Of a stretch of DNA of 10,419 nucleotides, positions 1 through 6,355 are shown piece by piece (positions within the stretch are counted from its first letter, which is position 1; each line of letters starts with the position of its first letter). The DNA is from Bacillota bacterium (GTDB lineage Bacteria > Bacillota_A > Clostridia > Lachnospirales > Lachnospiraceae): assembly GCA_023443925.1 (NCBI GenBank), contig JAEZSL010000312.1, positions 1 to 10,419 on the forward strand. The letters are read 5' to 3'. Below the pieces are notes generated by a model. The model searched no databases and was not told the origin of the DNA. It saw only the letters and a list, made by a program, of their open reading frames with translations. The translations under genes and the position numbers were made by a program.

Positions 1-146
1 GCAAGCTGCGGTACCTTTAATAGATCAACGGAGTAATCGGCATATACGCTGTTTTTTCCTGCAAATCCAAGGAGACTCAGAAACAGAGTACTGGCTGTTA
101 CAGCAATGAGGAAATGATATCTTTTTATATTTCTAAATGGTTTCAT
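1..146 (-). CDS. N-terminus of a membrane-anchored or secreted protein, probable partner of the MBOAT acyltransferase (partial)
   Basis: Only the first 48 codons are inside the window. The protein begins MKPFRNIKRYHF, a basic stretch, followed by one hydrophobic segment at about residues 12-29 and then a polar region. This is a signal peptide or signal anchor, so the rest should lie outside the membrane. It is 62 bp downstream of the MBOAT gene on the same strand with no terminator between them, so the two are probably cotranscribed. In Clostridia the gene after an AlgI-like MBOAT usually encodes an SGNH-fold (DltD/AlgX/DHHW-type) protein that completes acyl transfer to an extracellular polymer. 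That identity is inferred from position; no catalytic motif is visible. An in-frame GTG four codons upstream (158-156) is an alternative start, and neither start has a strong ribosome binding site. Confidence 0.6.
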   Translation of the reverse strand, partial: MKPFRNIKRYHFLIAVTASTLFLSLLGFAGKNSVYADYSVDLLKVPQL

Positions 147-208
147 AAGTTTTCTCACATTCTGCCGACAGGTACGGCATAAAATCTAATTTTATGAAGC
201 AGCAAGAT

Positions 209-1603
209 TTAAAACTGGAAATACAGGAAAGGATTGTTTACACCATTGGCTAACAGGTATACGGAGTACCAGAAGATCATAAATAAAAAGGCCGTACAGA
301 GGATATTATTTTGAAACTTCTGAAACAATCTCTTACCATAGGGGAAGCAGAAGAGTAATCCCGCCAAAAAAAGCCATTTGTATTGTCCAAAATACTTTAT
401 GAAATCTCCGGTATTTACATTAATTCCCGGAACCACTCCGAACATTCGCCCGAAGTAAATGCCGGCGTCCCTTAGATTGCTGATGGCAAATAATGTCCAG
501 GTGAGAGGAATAGCGAGAAGCATATAAATTCTAGCTATAAACCTTGACTTATCCAGTGTTTTCTTGAAATATAACTTCTCAAACAATATCATGATAAAGA
601 GTACCAGACCCCATAATACGAAGTTCCAGCTGGCCCCATGCCATAAACCGGTTAACAGCCATACTATCAGCATATTAAATGCAAGGCGTCCGGTGCCTCT
701 GCGATTTCCGCCAAGTGGTATGTACACATAATTTCTGAACCAGGCTCCCAGGGTTATATGCCATCTGCGCCAGAAGTCTGTCATGGATTTGGCCATATAC
801 GGATGATTGAAGTTCTCCGGCAGATGAAAGCCCAGCATCCTTCCTATACCAATTGCCATAAGGGAATAACCCTGAAAGTCAAAATAAAGCTGCAGGCTGT
901 AGCCAATGGAACCAAGCCAGGCCAGGGGAGTAGAGATACTTTCAAACCCGATGGTTTGAATATCATTCCAAAGTATACCGATACGGTTTGCAAGGAGGAC
1001 TTTCATACCAAGCCCGATAACAAAAAGCTTTAAACCCTTTTCAAATTTAAACAGGCCATATCTTCTCTCAGCTAATTGTTCTCCCATATCACCGTAAGAA
1101 GCAATTGGTCCGGAGACCAGTTTGGGAAACATCACAAGGTAGGTGGCAAAGCGAAAAAGATTTGGGTTAACTTTAATATCACCCCTATAAACATCGATTA
1201 CATAGGATACCGCCTGAAAGGTATAAAAACTGATTCCTAAGGGCAGTCCCAATTGGAGGGCTGCAATCCCCGTGCCATGCGTGAAAGCTCTGACAGGTAT
1301 ATTGATATTTTCAATGACAAAATTTATGTATTTAAAAAAGAATAGGATACCAAAGTTAAAAAGCAATGCGGCTATGAGCCAGATCCTGGAATATATTTTA
1401 TTGCGCTTCATTTCAATGGATATTAAATAATTGATCAGAACCGAAAGCAGAATCAAAAAGAGATATTTTATATCTCCCCAAGCGTAAAAACACAGGCTCC
1501 CGAGAAAGAGAACAGCATTCCGAAACCTGGCAGGCATAATATAATAAATTAAAAGAAATAACGGTAAAAATCTAAAAATAAATTCCAGACTGCTAAAAAC
1601 CAC
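209..1603 (-). CDS. MBOAT-family O-acyltransferase (AlgI/DltB/PatA type)
   Basis: Polytopic membrane O-acyltransferase expected to pass an acyl group, usually acetyl, across the membrane to a cell-surface polysaccharide. From the GTG start it has 464 residues, normal for AlgI-like proteins, and about ten or more hydrophobic segments. Family signatures are clear: FSSLEFIFRFLP at the N-terminus, LPLGISFYTFQ (about 119-129), the FPKLVSGPI stretch (about 159-167), YFDFQGYS (about 240-247), DFWRRWHITL with its His at 282, and LTGLWHGASW with the predicted catalytic His at 322. An ATG six codons upstream is open, but the family normally begins (M)VFSS, and an AGGGAGGG ribosome binding site lies inside that extension, 7 nt before the GTG, so GTG is preferred. 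It is followed by the partial gene at 1-146, probably its extracytoplasmic partner. The acylated polymer cannot be told from the sequence. Confidence 0.93.
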   Translation of the reverse strand: MVFSSLEFIFRFLPLFLLIYYIMPARFRNAVLFLGSLCFYAWGDIKYLFLILLSVLINYLISIEMKRNKIYSRIWLIAALLFNFGILFFFKYINFVIENINIPVRAFTHGTGIAALQLGLPLGISFYTFQAVSYVIDVYRGDIKVNPNLFRFATYLVMFPKLVSGPIASYGDMGEQLAERRYGLFKFEKGLKLFVIGLGMKVLLANRIGILWNDIQTIGFESISTPLAWLGSIGYSLQLYFDFQGYSLMAIGIGRMLGFHLPENFNHPYMAKSMTDFWRRWHITLGAWFRNYVYIPLGGNRRGTGRLAFNMLIVWLLTGLWHGASWNFVLWGLVLFIMILFEKLYFKKTLDKSRFIARIYMLLAIPLTWTLFAISNLRDAGIYFGRMFGVVPGINVNTGDFIKYFGQYKWLFLAGLLFCFPYGKRLFQKFQNNILCTAFLFMIFWYSVYLLANGVNNPFLYFQF

Positions 1604-1610
1604 TGATTTG

Positions 1611-1618
1611 CCCTCCCT
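1611..1618 (-). promoter_or_regulatory. Ribosome binding site that fixes the MBOAT start at GTG 1603
   Basis: AGGGAGGG on the minus strand lies 7 nt before GTG at 1603-1601. It is within the six-codon extension that would follow the ATG at 1621, and no comparable site precedes that ATG. Confidence 0.7.
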
Positions 1619-1621
1619 CAT

Positions 1622-1958
1622 GTTGTCATTATATGGTCATTGCCATATTAGATATTCCTATATAAAAATTGACCTACGACAATGTATTATAAACTGTTTA
1701 AAAAAAAATACCATTACGTAAGCTTTAATTAGTTTTACAATTTAGTAAACAAACTTACAAAATACTTAACAATTTCGACATTTTCATCAATGAGTGGAAA
1801 ATAATGTATATTAACTGCCAATACCTGTCTGCTTTGATAATATTTTACATTTACTAAAACAATTAAGTGAATATGATATATATCAATTCTGCCTAAATCT
1901 AGTCCTGCCAGACAGAGCTTTTTGATTCAGTGGGAGATCGCTTAAATATCAGTAAGAA
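1622..1958. other. AT-rich intergenic region upstream of the MBOAT gene
   Basis: No coding potential was seen. A TATAAT on the minus strand (1691-1686) could be the -10 of the MBOAT promoter, about 80 nt from the start codon, but nothing convincing as a -35 lies 16-18 bp upstream because a T-tract fills the spacer. On the plus strand TTTACT (1850-1855), 16 bp, TATGAT (1872-1877) is a weak possible promoter pointing towards the hairpin cluster. No terminator or tRNA was seen. Confidence 0.35.
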
Positions 1959-2060
1959 AGAGTCTGGCCCGCCAGACTCTAGCGCTGACGCGCTGTCACG
2001 AGAGTGACATCTTCCAAAGGATTTATCCTTTTGCGTGTTCATATGCATCCTGCCTGGAAG
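1953..2060. repeat. Cluster of short perfect hairpins (REP-like element or structured RNA candidate)
   Basis: Four stem-loops follow each other almost without gaps: AGAGTCTGGC/GCCAGACTCT (1959-1968 with 1971-1980), AGCGC/GCGCT (1981-1985 with 1990-1994), GTCAC/GTGAC closed by a GAGA loop (1995-1999 with 2004-2008), and AAAGGA/TCCTTT (2016-2021 with 2026-2031). CTTCCA (2011-2016) can also pair with TGGAAG (2055-2060) to enclose the fourth stem in a larger domain; the two stems share base 2016. On the minus strand the first hairpin is followed by TTTCTTACT, so it could terminate transcription. The region is GC-richer than the AT-rich DNA next to it and contains no reading frame. The pairing is seen directly; whether it is a dispersed repeat or a small RNA is unknown. 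Confidence 0.5.
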
Positions 2061-2112
2061 GCTTTTTAATTTATAGGAAAGTTCTCCGAACTTTCCTATA
2101 AATTAAAAAGCC
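2060..2112. repeat. Perfect 25-bp inverted repeat with a 3-nt loop
   Basis: Bases 2060-2084 are the exact reverse complement of 2088-2112, separated by TCC. The arms are AT-rich in the middle with GGC/GCC ends. The repeat overlaps by three bases the transporter-operon terminator (2110-2143), so the two hairpins share 2110-2112 and cannot both be fully paired. A stem this long without mismatch is more than termination needs and suggests a recently copied mobile repeat or an RNase III-type processing site. Neither idea can be settled here. Confidence 0.75.
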
Positions 2113-2143
2113 CTTTCACTGGCATAACTGCCATTGAAAGGGC
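2105..2143 (-). terminator. Rho-independent terminator of the PHP-MFS operon
   Basis: On the minus strand a GCCCTTTCA/TGAAAGGGC stem (9 bp), one mismatch, a TGGCA/TGCCA stem (5 bp) and a 4-nt loop are followed by TTTTTAATTT. It lies 37 bp after the transporter stop codon. A smaller CGCGGCT/AGCCGCG hairpin (2158-2164 with 2173-2179) lies between the stop and this terminator. Confidence 0.8.
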
Positions 2144-2179
2144 TTTGTGAGGAGTGACGCGGCTCCATTCGAAGCCGCG

Positions 2180-3403
2180 CTAGCTGACACTTTCTGTTTT
2201 TACGATATCAACCTGGTTTTCCTCAGCTTGAATCAAATGTTTTTTTGATTTTGAAATCAGATGTATTCTGCAGGCAAGTAAGCCAACAGCGCAGAACAGA
2301 AGCACATAGGGCATCAGTGAAAAGGAAACCTGTGCGAAAAGCTGTCCAAACAGCGGAGCAATTAAAGTGGTTCCGGTGTAAGCAAACGACATCTGTAACC
2401 CCATGATAGCCTGTGCGTTTGCTGTTCCAAAATAAACGGGGGTCTGATGCAGCATGGAGGGATAGATTGGTGCAAGCCCCAGACCGACGATGATAAAGGC
2501 ACATATTGCAAATACAGCAGGTAAAGGAAGCAGCATAAGGGTTAAACCAGCAATCGTTAAGAGCGTTCCTATACGGATCAAAGCCTCATTACTTAGTTTC
2601 ATAGAGATAAACCCGCTTATCATACGTCCGGTAGTTATTCCCAGAAAGAACAGGGATACCCAGCCTGCCGCTCGTTCGGGTAAAATGTCTTTCCTGTCCA
2701 CCAGATAACTGGCTCCCCATAGCATCATAGTAGCCTCTATTGTTGTGTTTAACAAAAAGGAGAGCATTATTAAGACAGAGCCGTTTGACCGAAGTATTGT
2801 AATTAATCCATGCTTATTTTTATTATGGCTGGCTTCATTCATGTGTCCGGCAGATGGAGTTTCATATCTTTTCCACATATGGAGGGAGAACAGCAGTAGA
2901 ATTACTAAGGCAAACTGTATCATCGATATGCTGGAATACCCGCTTCTCCAGGTATGCCCCCATTGCACCAGGAGAGAGAGTAATACAGGTCCGAGCATGG
3001 CTCCAACACCCCAAAAACAGTGAAGCCAGTTCATATGCTTTGCTTCGTAATGTTCCGCCACAAATTCATTCAATCCTGAATCAACCGCGCCGGCTCCAAG
3101 GCCAAGGGGAATCGCACAAGCTATCAGCCATTGGAAAGAGGGGGAGAGTGAGAAGCCAAATAACGCTATGGCTGTCATGGCGACGCTGGCAACTGTAACT
3201 TTTCCTGTACCAAACAGTCCAATCAGACGATGAGAGAATAAACTGGATATAATAGTGCCGCCGGATATAATGATAGAAACAAAGCCGGCGTTTCCGACAG
3301 GAACACCAAGATCTATATTCATCATAGGCCAGGAGGACCCGAGGAGGGAATCCGGAAGTCCTAAACTTATGAATGCTAAATAGATTAATGCCAAAAAAAT
3401 CAT
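2180..3403 (-). CDS. Major facilitator superfamily transporter
   Basis: A 407-residue protein with about 12 hydrophobic segments, typical of MFS carriers, acting in the cytoplasmic membrane by proton- or solute-coupled transport. The first helix holds GLPDSLLGSSWP. A motif-A-like loop (SHRLIGLFGTGKV, about residues 57-69) joins TM2 and TM3. TM4-TM5 carry GLGAGAVDSGLNEFVAEHY and a WLHCFWGVGAMLGP stretch, as in the sugar/FHS-like or YfkF-like branch of MFS. The central loop (about 178-199) is charged and the C-terminal tail is hydrophilic. The start is supported by AGGAGA eight bases upstream of the ATG. It is 62 bp downstream of the PHP gene with no terminator between, so both are probably on one mRNA ending at the hairpin at 2105-2143. 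The substrate is not deducible; a sugar or nucleoside breakdown product would fit the neighbour but is a guess. Confidence 0.9.
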   Translation of the reverse strand: MIFLALIYLAFISLGLPDSLLGSSWPMMNIDLGVPVGNAGFVSIIISGGTIISSLFSHRLIGLFGTGKVTVASVAMTAIALFGFSLSPSFQWLIACAIPLGLGAGAVDSGLNEFVAEHYEAKHMNWLHCFWGVGAMLGPVLLSLLVQWGHTWRSGYSSISMIQFALVILLLFSLHMWKRYETPSAGHMNEASHNKNKHGLITILRSNGSVLIMLSFLLNTTIEATMMLWGASYLVDRKDILPERAAGWVSLFFLGITTGRMISGFISMKLSNEALIRIGTLLTIAGLTLMLLPLPAVFAICAFIIVGLGLAPIYPSMLHQTPVYFGTANAQAIMGLQMSFAYTGTTLIAPLFGQLFAQVSFSLMPYVLLFCAVGLLACRIHLISKSKKHLIQAEENQVDIVKTESVS

Positions 3404-3465
3404 AATGAGTCTCCTGTATTCTAAAGTTTTAGTCTGTCAATTGATATTTCTTCGCAACCTTAATT

Positions 3466-4410
3466 TTATTTAAAAGAACTTCTTGTAAGAAGAGTGAGAT
3501 CCGGATCAGCTTGAATAAATGCACCTGCACCAGAATAACCCAGCTTAATGGCAGGCTTAGTTTTACCGTGAAAGTCACTTCCGCTTGTTACAAAGATGCC
3601 TCGCTGATTCGCTTTTCTTAAAAGCCATAGGGCAGTTTCCCTGTCGTGGTAACTGCTATAGGCTTCTACCCCGTCAAACCCCAAGGATATGATTGAGTCA
3701 ATCATATCAAAATTACCCTTTAGATTAACACCAGGATGAGCTAAAACTGCTACGCCTTTATTTCGATGGATGATATCAAGTACCTCTTTCATATCAGGGT
3801 ATATCATGTTTACAAAACAGGGTTTTCCTTGAGAACAATAATCCCAGTAAAAATTTACATAAGGGTTATCACTCCTCTTACCGCCATCTCTGTAGGGCAG
3901 TAAAATATCACTCCTAAGATAGGAGGGGTGCTTTAATAAGGTTTCTGCAAAAACCTCCCCAGTCCAATTTTCGCTCCAGTATCCTCCGGCGGTTATTGAG
4001 CCCAGATCCGCAACGGTAAGATGGAATCCTAATTCGTTTACCAGACGGAGCCTTTCTTTTGATGCATAAGCACATTGGCTTCTTATGTTCTGTTCAATCA
4101 TATCAAAATCCGTACTTTCAAGATTGAAATTGTACCCGAGGACATGAAAATTGATATTCTGGTAAGTGCAGTCAATCTCAATAGCCGGATAACAGCCCAA
4201 ACGCGAATTTTTAGATTTCTCAATGGAATCTTTGATTTTAAAAGCTTCCCTGGCACCTTCTACACAGTTATGATCTGCAATTGCCATTGTGGAAATTCCT
4301 GCATCAATACACGCTTTGATAAGCTCAGAAGGTGTAAATTCACCATCTTCACTGTAACTAGAATGAATATGCAGGTCTATCGAATAAAACCCATCTATTT
4401 GTGAACTCAT
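3466..4410 (-). CDS. PHP-domain metal-dependent phosphoesterase
   Basis: A 314-residue cytoplasmic protein of the polymerase-and-histidinol-phosphatase (PHP) superfamily, similar in layout to RNase AM/YciV and nucleoside 3',5'-bisphosphate phosphatases (usually about 280-300 residues). Metal-site residues are in the expected order: HIH at 14-16, D22, ADHN with D46 and H47, E78 in AIEID, H89, H225 in LAHPG, E249, and SGSDFHG with D279 and H281. The family hydrolyses phosphoester bonds with two or three divalent metals; the exact substrate is not predictable, and about 60 residues between 130 and 200 look specific to this branch. A GGAGGTGA ribosome binding site precedes the ATG. It is the first gene of a probable operon with the MFS transporter, driven by the promoter at 4589-4617, with a leader of about 170 nt. 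Confidence 0.9.
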   Translation of the reverse strand: MSSQIDGFYSIDLHIHSSYSEDGEFTPSELIKACIDAGISTMAIADHNCVEGAREAFKIKDSIEKSKNSRLGCYPAIEIDCTYQNINFHVLGYNFNLESTDFDMIEQNIRSQCAYASKERLRLVNELGFHLTVADLGSITAGGYWSENWTGEVFAETLLKHPSYLRSDILLPYRDGGKRSDNPYVNFYWDYCSQGKPCFVNMIYPDMKEVLDIIHRNKGVAVLAHPGVNLKGNFDMIDSIISLGFDGVEAYSSYHDRETALWLLRKANQRGIFVTSGSDFHGKTKPAIKLGYSGAGAFIQADPDLTLLTRSSFK

Positions 4411-4519
4411 ATATTCTCACCTCCATAAAAAAAGAAAAGGCCAGAGCAACCTACACAGGCGTGTCAAACGAATGCAATGTAAGGCTATCTCATTTACTTA
4501 CTGGTAAATAATACTTTTT

Positions 4520-4555
4520 TATAATTGCAATATTTAAGGCTATATAATTGCAATA
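4520..4555. repeat. Paired 13-bp direct repeats with palindromic cores in the PHP leader
   Basis: TATAATTGCAATA occurs at 4520-4532 and again at 4543-4555, a period of 23 bp. Each copy contains the perfect palindrome ATTGCAAT. A weaker relative, AATGCAAT followed by AAGGCTAT, lies at 4471-4488, and AAGGCTAT also follows the first copy (4536-4543). The pair lies about 30-60 bp downstream of the predicted start site, where a repressor or RNA element could act. The function is inferred. Confidence 0.45.
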
Positions 4556-4588
4556 CTTATTATAATGATTAAAATAAGTGATAAAATT

Positions 4589-4617
4589 ACTATACCTCAT
4601 ACTTAAAAAGAAGTCAA
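4589..4617 (-). promoter_or_regulatory. Sigma-A promoter of the PHP-MFS operon
   Basis: On the minus strand: -35 TTGACT (4617-4612), a 17-bp spacer, -10 TATAGT (4594-4589). Each box has five of six consensus bases and the spacing is ideal. Transcription should start near 4582. Confidence 0.75.
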
Positions 4618-4901
4618 CAAGCAAATAGCAATTTGATAATTATCTTTATGGGAGTTAAGGCTGATTGTCAATTGATTAGACTAATTAAACATAGATTTAA
4701 GAAATGGCCATAAAAGATATTTAATAAATAGAGAATTAATAATTTACCTGTAAGGTTATTATAAAAATAAAATAAGATTATCATATGCAGGGATCATTTT
4801 TAAAGGTTATATGGAGGTTTAAAGAGCATAACTACGAAATGAGTAATAAAATTCTATGTATTCAGACTAATTGAACAGAATTATCCTGCACTGTATTAAT
4901 A
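4618..4901. other. Very AT-rich intergenic stretch with no recognised feature
   Basis: No open frame with a credible ribosome binding site, no RNA gene and no clear promoter was found between the PHP promoter and the hairpin after the glycosyltransferase. A GGAGG at 4813-4817 on the plus strand leads only to TAA in one frame and to an 11-codon frame (from 4839) in another. Confidence 0.5.
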
Positions 4902-4933
4902 GTGGGATAGGATTCCATAGAATCCCGTCCCAC
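4902..4933 (-). terminator. Probable terminator hairpin after the glycosyltransferase gene
   Basis: The 14-base arms at 4902-4915 and 4920-4933 pair with one mismatch and one wobble around a 4-nt loop. The hairpin begins 11 bp past the stop codon. On the minus strand it is followed by TATTAATA rather than a full U-tract, so it may terminate weakly or mainly stabilise the 3' end. Confidence 0.55.
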
Positions 4934-4943
4934 AGCATTGACT

Positions 4944-5861
4944 TTAGTTACTGTTATCAATATAATAATTCATATTTTCCGTAGCCCATTCTTTATTATA
5001 AGAATGAGCCGCTATTGAACCGGGATCGAAAAAGGATGCACAATAAACAGTCCTTTGCCCTGCGGCAAGCTGCTGGAAAAACTCCAGGTATTTCCACTTA
5101 AATTTACTAACGAAAGGTTCGTTAATATAAGACTTATGATGAATATTAAAACAGGTATTGTTTACCTTATCCTGACTGCAATATCCTTGCACCATGCATT
5201 CGGCGCAGGGAATTTTCTGAGCCATGTCTATATCGATCAGCGGATTCATATTCGCATCACTCATATAACCCGCTTTAAAACTGGTATAGTTAATAACTCT
5301 TGGTGTAAGCTCCGCATCACCATAACAGGTTTCTTCACTCCAATAACCTACCTGTTGTATTAATTCAGGCCTCATACCAATGCAGCATCCATGAACAAAA
5401 TCAAGTGGTACATCAATATGACCATCTGTCAGCTGCAGATAGGTGACACCGTTGCTATAATGAGGTATAACAGGCGGATATATCGGGATATACGGTGCAG
5501 TTCTCTGAACACCCAATAACCCTACATCAGGAAATGTATAAAATACCGTCATAAAGCGTGTAAGCCAATCTTTTGTTTTCATATAAACATCACTGTCAAT
5601 AGAAAAAAAATATTGATCAGGTCTTCTCTTAGACAGATTAAGGTTTAATGCGAATACCGGTCCCATATTAACGGGCAGTCGTGTTTTAGACTTGATACGG
5701 CTGTCATTCAATGTCTGCAGATAATTCCATGTATCATCTTTTGAATTGCTGTCAATGATATGCATCTCAAAATCTTCCGGAGTATCTAATATGGATTTTA
5801 AGTTTTTTGCGGTTAAACCCATACGATTAAAAGTGATGTAGCTTATAAAAGGTGGAATCAT
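4944..5861 (-). CDS. Family 2 (GT-A fold) glycosyltransferase with an inserted cysteine cluster
   Basis: From the preferred start it has 305 residues. The N-terminal half is a GT-A nucleotide-sugar domain: PFISYITFNRMGLT, then IIDSNSKDDT, then a DSD motif (D89, D91) that should bind metal and the sugar-nucleotide phosphates, then a HGCCIGMR stretch (157-163) and the YGDAE motif (180-184), the usual place of the catalytic base. No membrane segment is seen, so it is probably cytoplasmic. Residues 219-237 carry four cysteines (C219, C222, C228, C237), a spacing that could bind zinc or a cluster; this is not part of the GT2 core. An ATG six codons upstream is possible, but the promoter at 5883-5911 puts the mRNA start almost on that codon, and GAAAGGG lies 8 nt before the second ATG. 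The gene stands alone; donor and acceptor are unknown. Confidence 0.85.
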   Translation of the reverse strand: MIPPFISYITFNRMGLTAKNLKSILDTPEDFEMHIIDSNSKDDTWNYLQTLNDSRIKSKTRLPVNMGPVFALNLNLSKRRPDQYFFSIDSDVYMKTKDWLTRFMTVFYTFPDVGLLGVQRTAPYIPIYPPVIPHYSNGVTYLQLTDGHIDVPLDFVHGCCIGMRPELIQQVGYWSEETCYGDAELTPRVINYTSFKAGYMSDANMNPLIDIDMAQKIPCAECMVQGYCSQDKVNNTCFNIHHKSYINEPFVSKFKWKYLEFFQQLAAGQRTVYCASFFDPGSIAAHSYNKEWATENMNYYIDNSN

Positions 5862-5869
5862 ATAATCAA

Positions 5870-5876
5870 CCCTTTC
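5870..5876 (-). promoter_or_regulatory. Ribosome binding site that fixes the glycosyltransferase start at 5861
   Basis: GAAAGGG on the minus strand lies 8 nt before ATG 5861-5859. The upstream ATG (5879-5877) has only an AT-rich stretch containing the -10 box before it. Confidence 0.6.
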
Positions 5877-5882
5877 CATAAA

Positions 5883-5911
5883 ATTATAAATTACAATCTA
5901 TTTTATGTCAG
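5883..5911 (-). promoter_or_regulatory. Sigma-A promoter of the glycosyltransferase gene
   Basis: On the minus strand: -35 CTGACA (5911-5906), a 17-bp spacer, -10 TATAAT (5888-5883). The expected start is near 5876, giving a leader of about 15 nt that begins at the ribosome binding site itself. Confidence 0.7.
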
Positions 5912-6355
5912 TAGTACGATTCAGTTACCAATATTCGACAATAAACATTAAAATATGGTATTTTAATTCTATGCTTATAATATTTATAACCGGATGCTGG
6001 CCAAAGCAGTTTATTTTTTAAACACATCTTTTCTATTGTATTCACGATATATCGTCTTCATTACAATAAAATAAGCATCAAAAATATCTATTCTTAATTG
6101 CGAATAATAAAATGAAAGATATGATTTTGATCTATTTTCACTGCTTCATATCCGATTGCTTGGACTTGGAATTAGGGCTATGTTTGCAAAAAAAGAAACA
6201 GTCCTACTGACTATGCTTGACATTGCAGCAAAACGAATCATACGAATGGGCGATGAAACTTTTAATCTTGTTGGCTGAACCAGTAGTTGAATTAACTATA
6301 TGAGTATGAATACAGAATTCTTATTATAACTCAAAAGAGCCAGGCTATCAGTTTA
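5912..6355. other. Intergenic region between the glycosyltransferase and the methyltransferase
   Basis: AT-rich, with no intact gene recognised. It holds a 55-codon open stretch at 6111-6278 (listed separately). On the minus strand a 45-codon stop-free stretch (about 6018-6152) has no start with a ribosome binding site. No clear terminator follows the methyltransferase stop at 6356. Confidence 0.4.
6111..6278 (+). pseudogene. Possible gene remnant, 55-codon open stretch ending in TGA
   Basis: Stop-free between a double TAA (6105-6110) and TGA (6276-6278). The translation has a protein-like mix of charged and hydrophobic residues and includes LLHIRLLGLGIRAMF and, further on, MLDIAAKRIIRMGDET. 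The only well-placed start is ATG at 6180, which would leave 32 residues, with a poor ribosome binding site. The sequence does not match a family I can name. It may be a decayed fragment of a larger gene, or chance; the opposite strand is also open over part of it. Confidence 0.2.

Noticed and set aside
163..179. Small TGCCG/CGGCA hairpin between the MBOAT gene and its partner
   Set aside because: Only five pairs with a 7-nt loop and no T-tract; too weak to call a terminator.
758..1033. 91-codon open frame on the plus strand
   Set aside because: It lies antisense inside the MBOAT gene, has no ribosome binding site and no family-like sequence; the MBOAT frame has clear motifs.
1850..1877. Possible plus-strand promoter facing the hairpin cluster
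   Set aside because: Only moderate matches (TTTACT, 16 bp, TATGAT) in very AT-rich DNA, so it was mentioned but not called as a feature.
1953..2179. CRISPR array
   Set aside because: The repeated structures are different hairpins, not identical direct repeats with regular spacers.
2223..3198. Several open frames of 70-115 codons on both strands
   Set aside because: All are inside the MFS gene in other frames and have low-complexity or stop-edged translations without starts.
4075..4404. 109-codon open frame on the plus strand
   Set aside because: Antisense to the PHP gene, whose metal-binding motifs are intact over the same bases.
5055..5363. 102-codon open frame on the plus strand
   Set aside because: Antisense to the glycosyltransferase; no ribosome binding site or recognisable motif.
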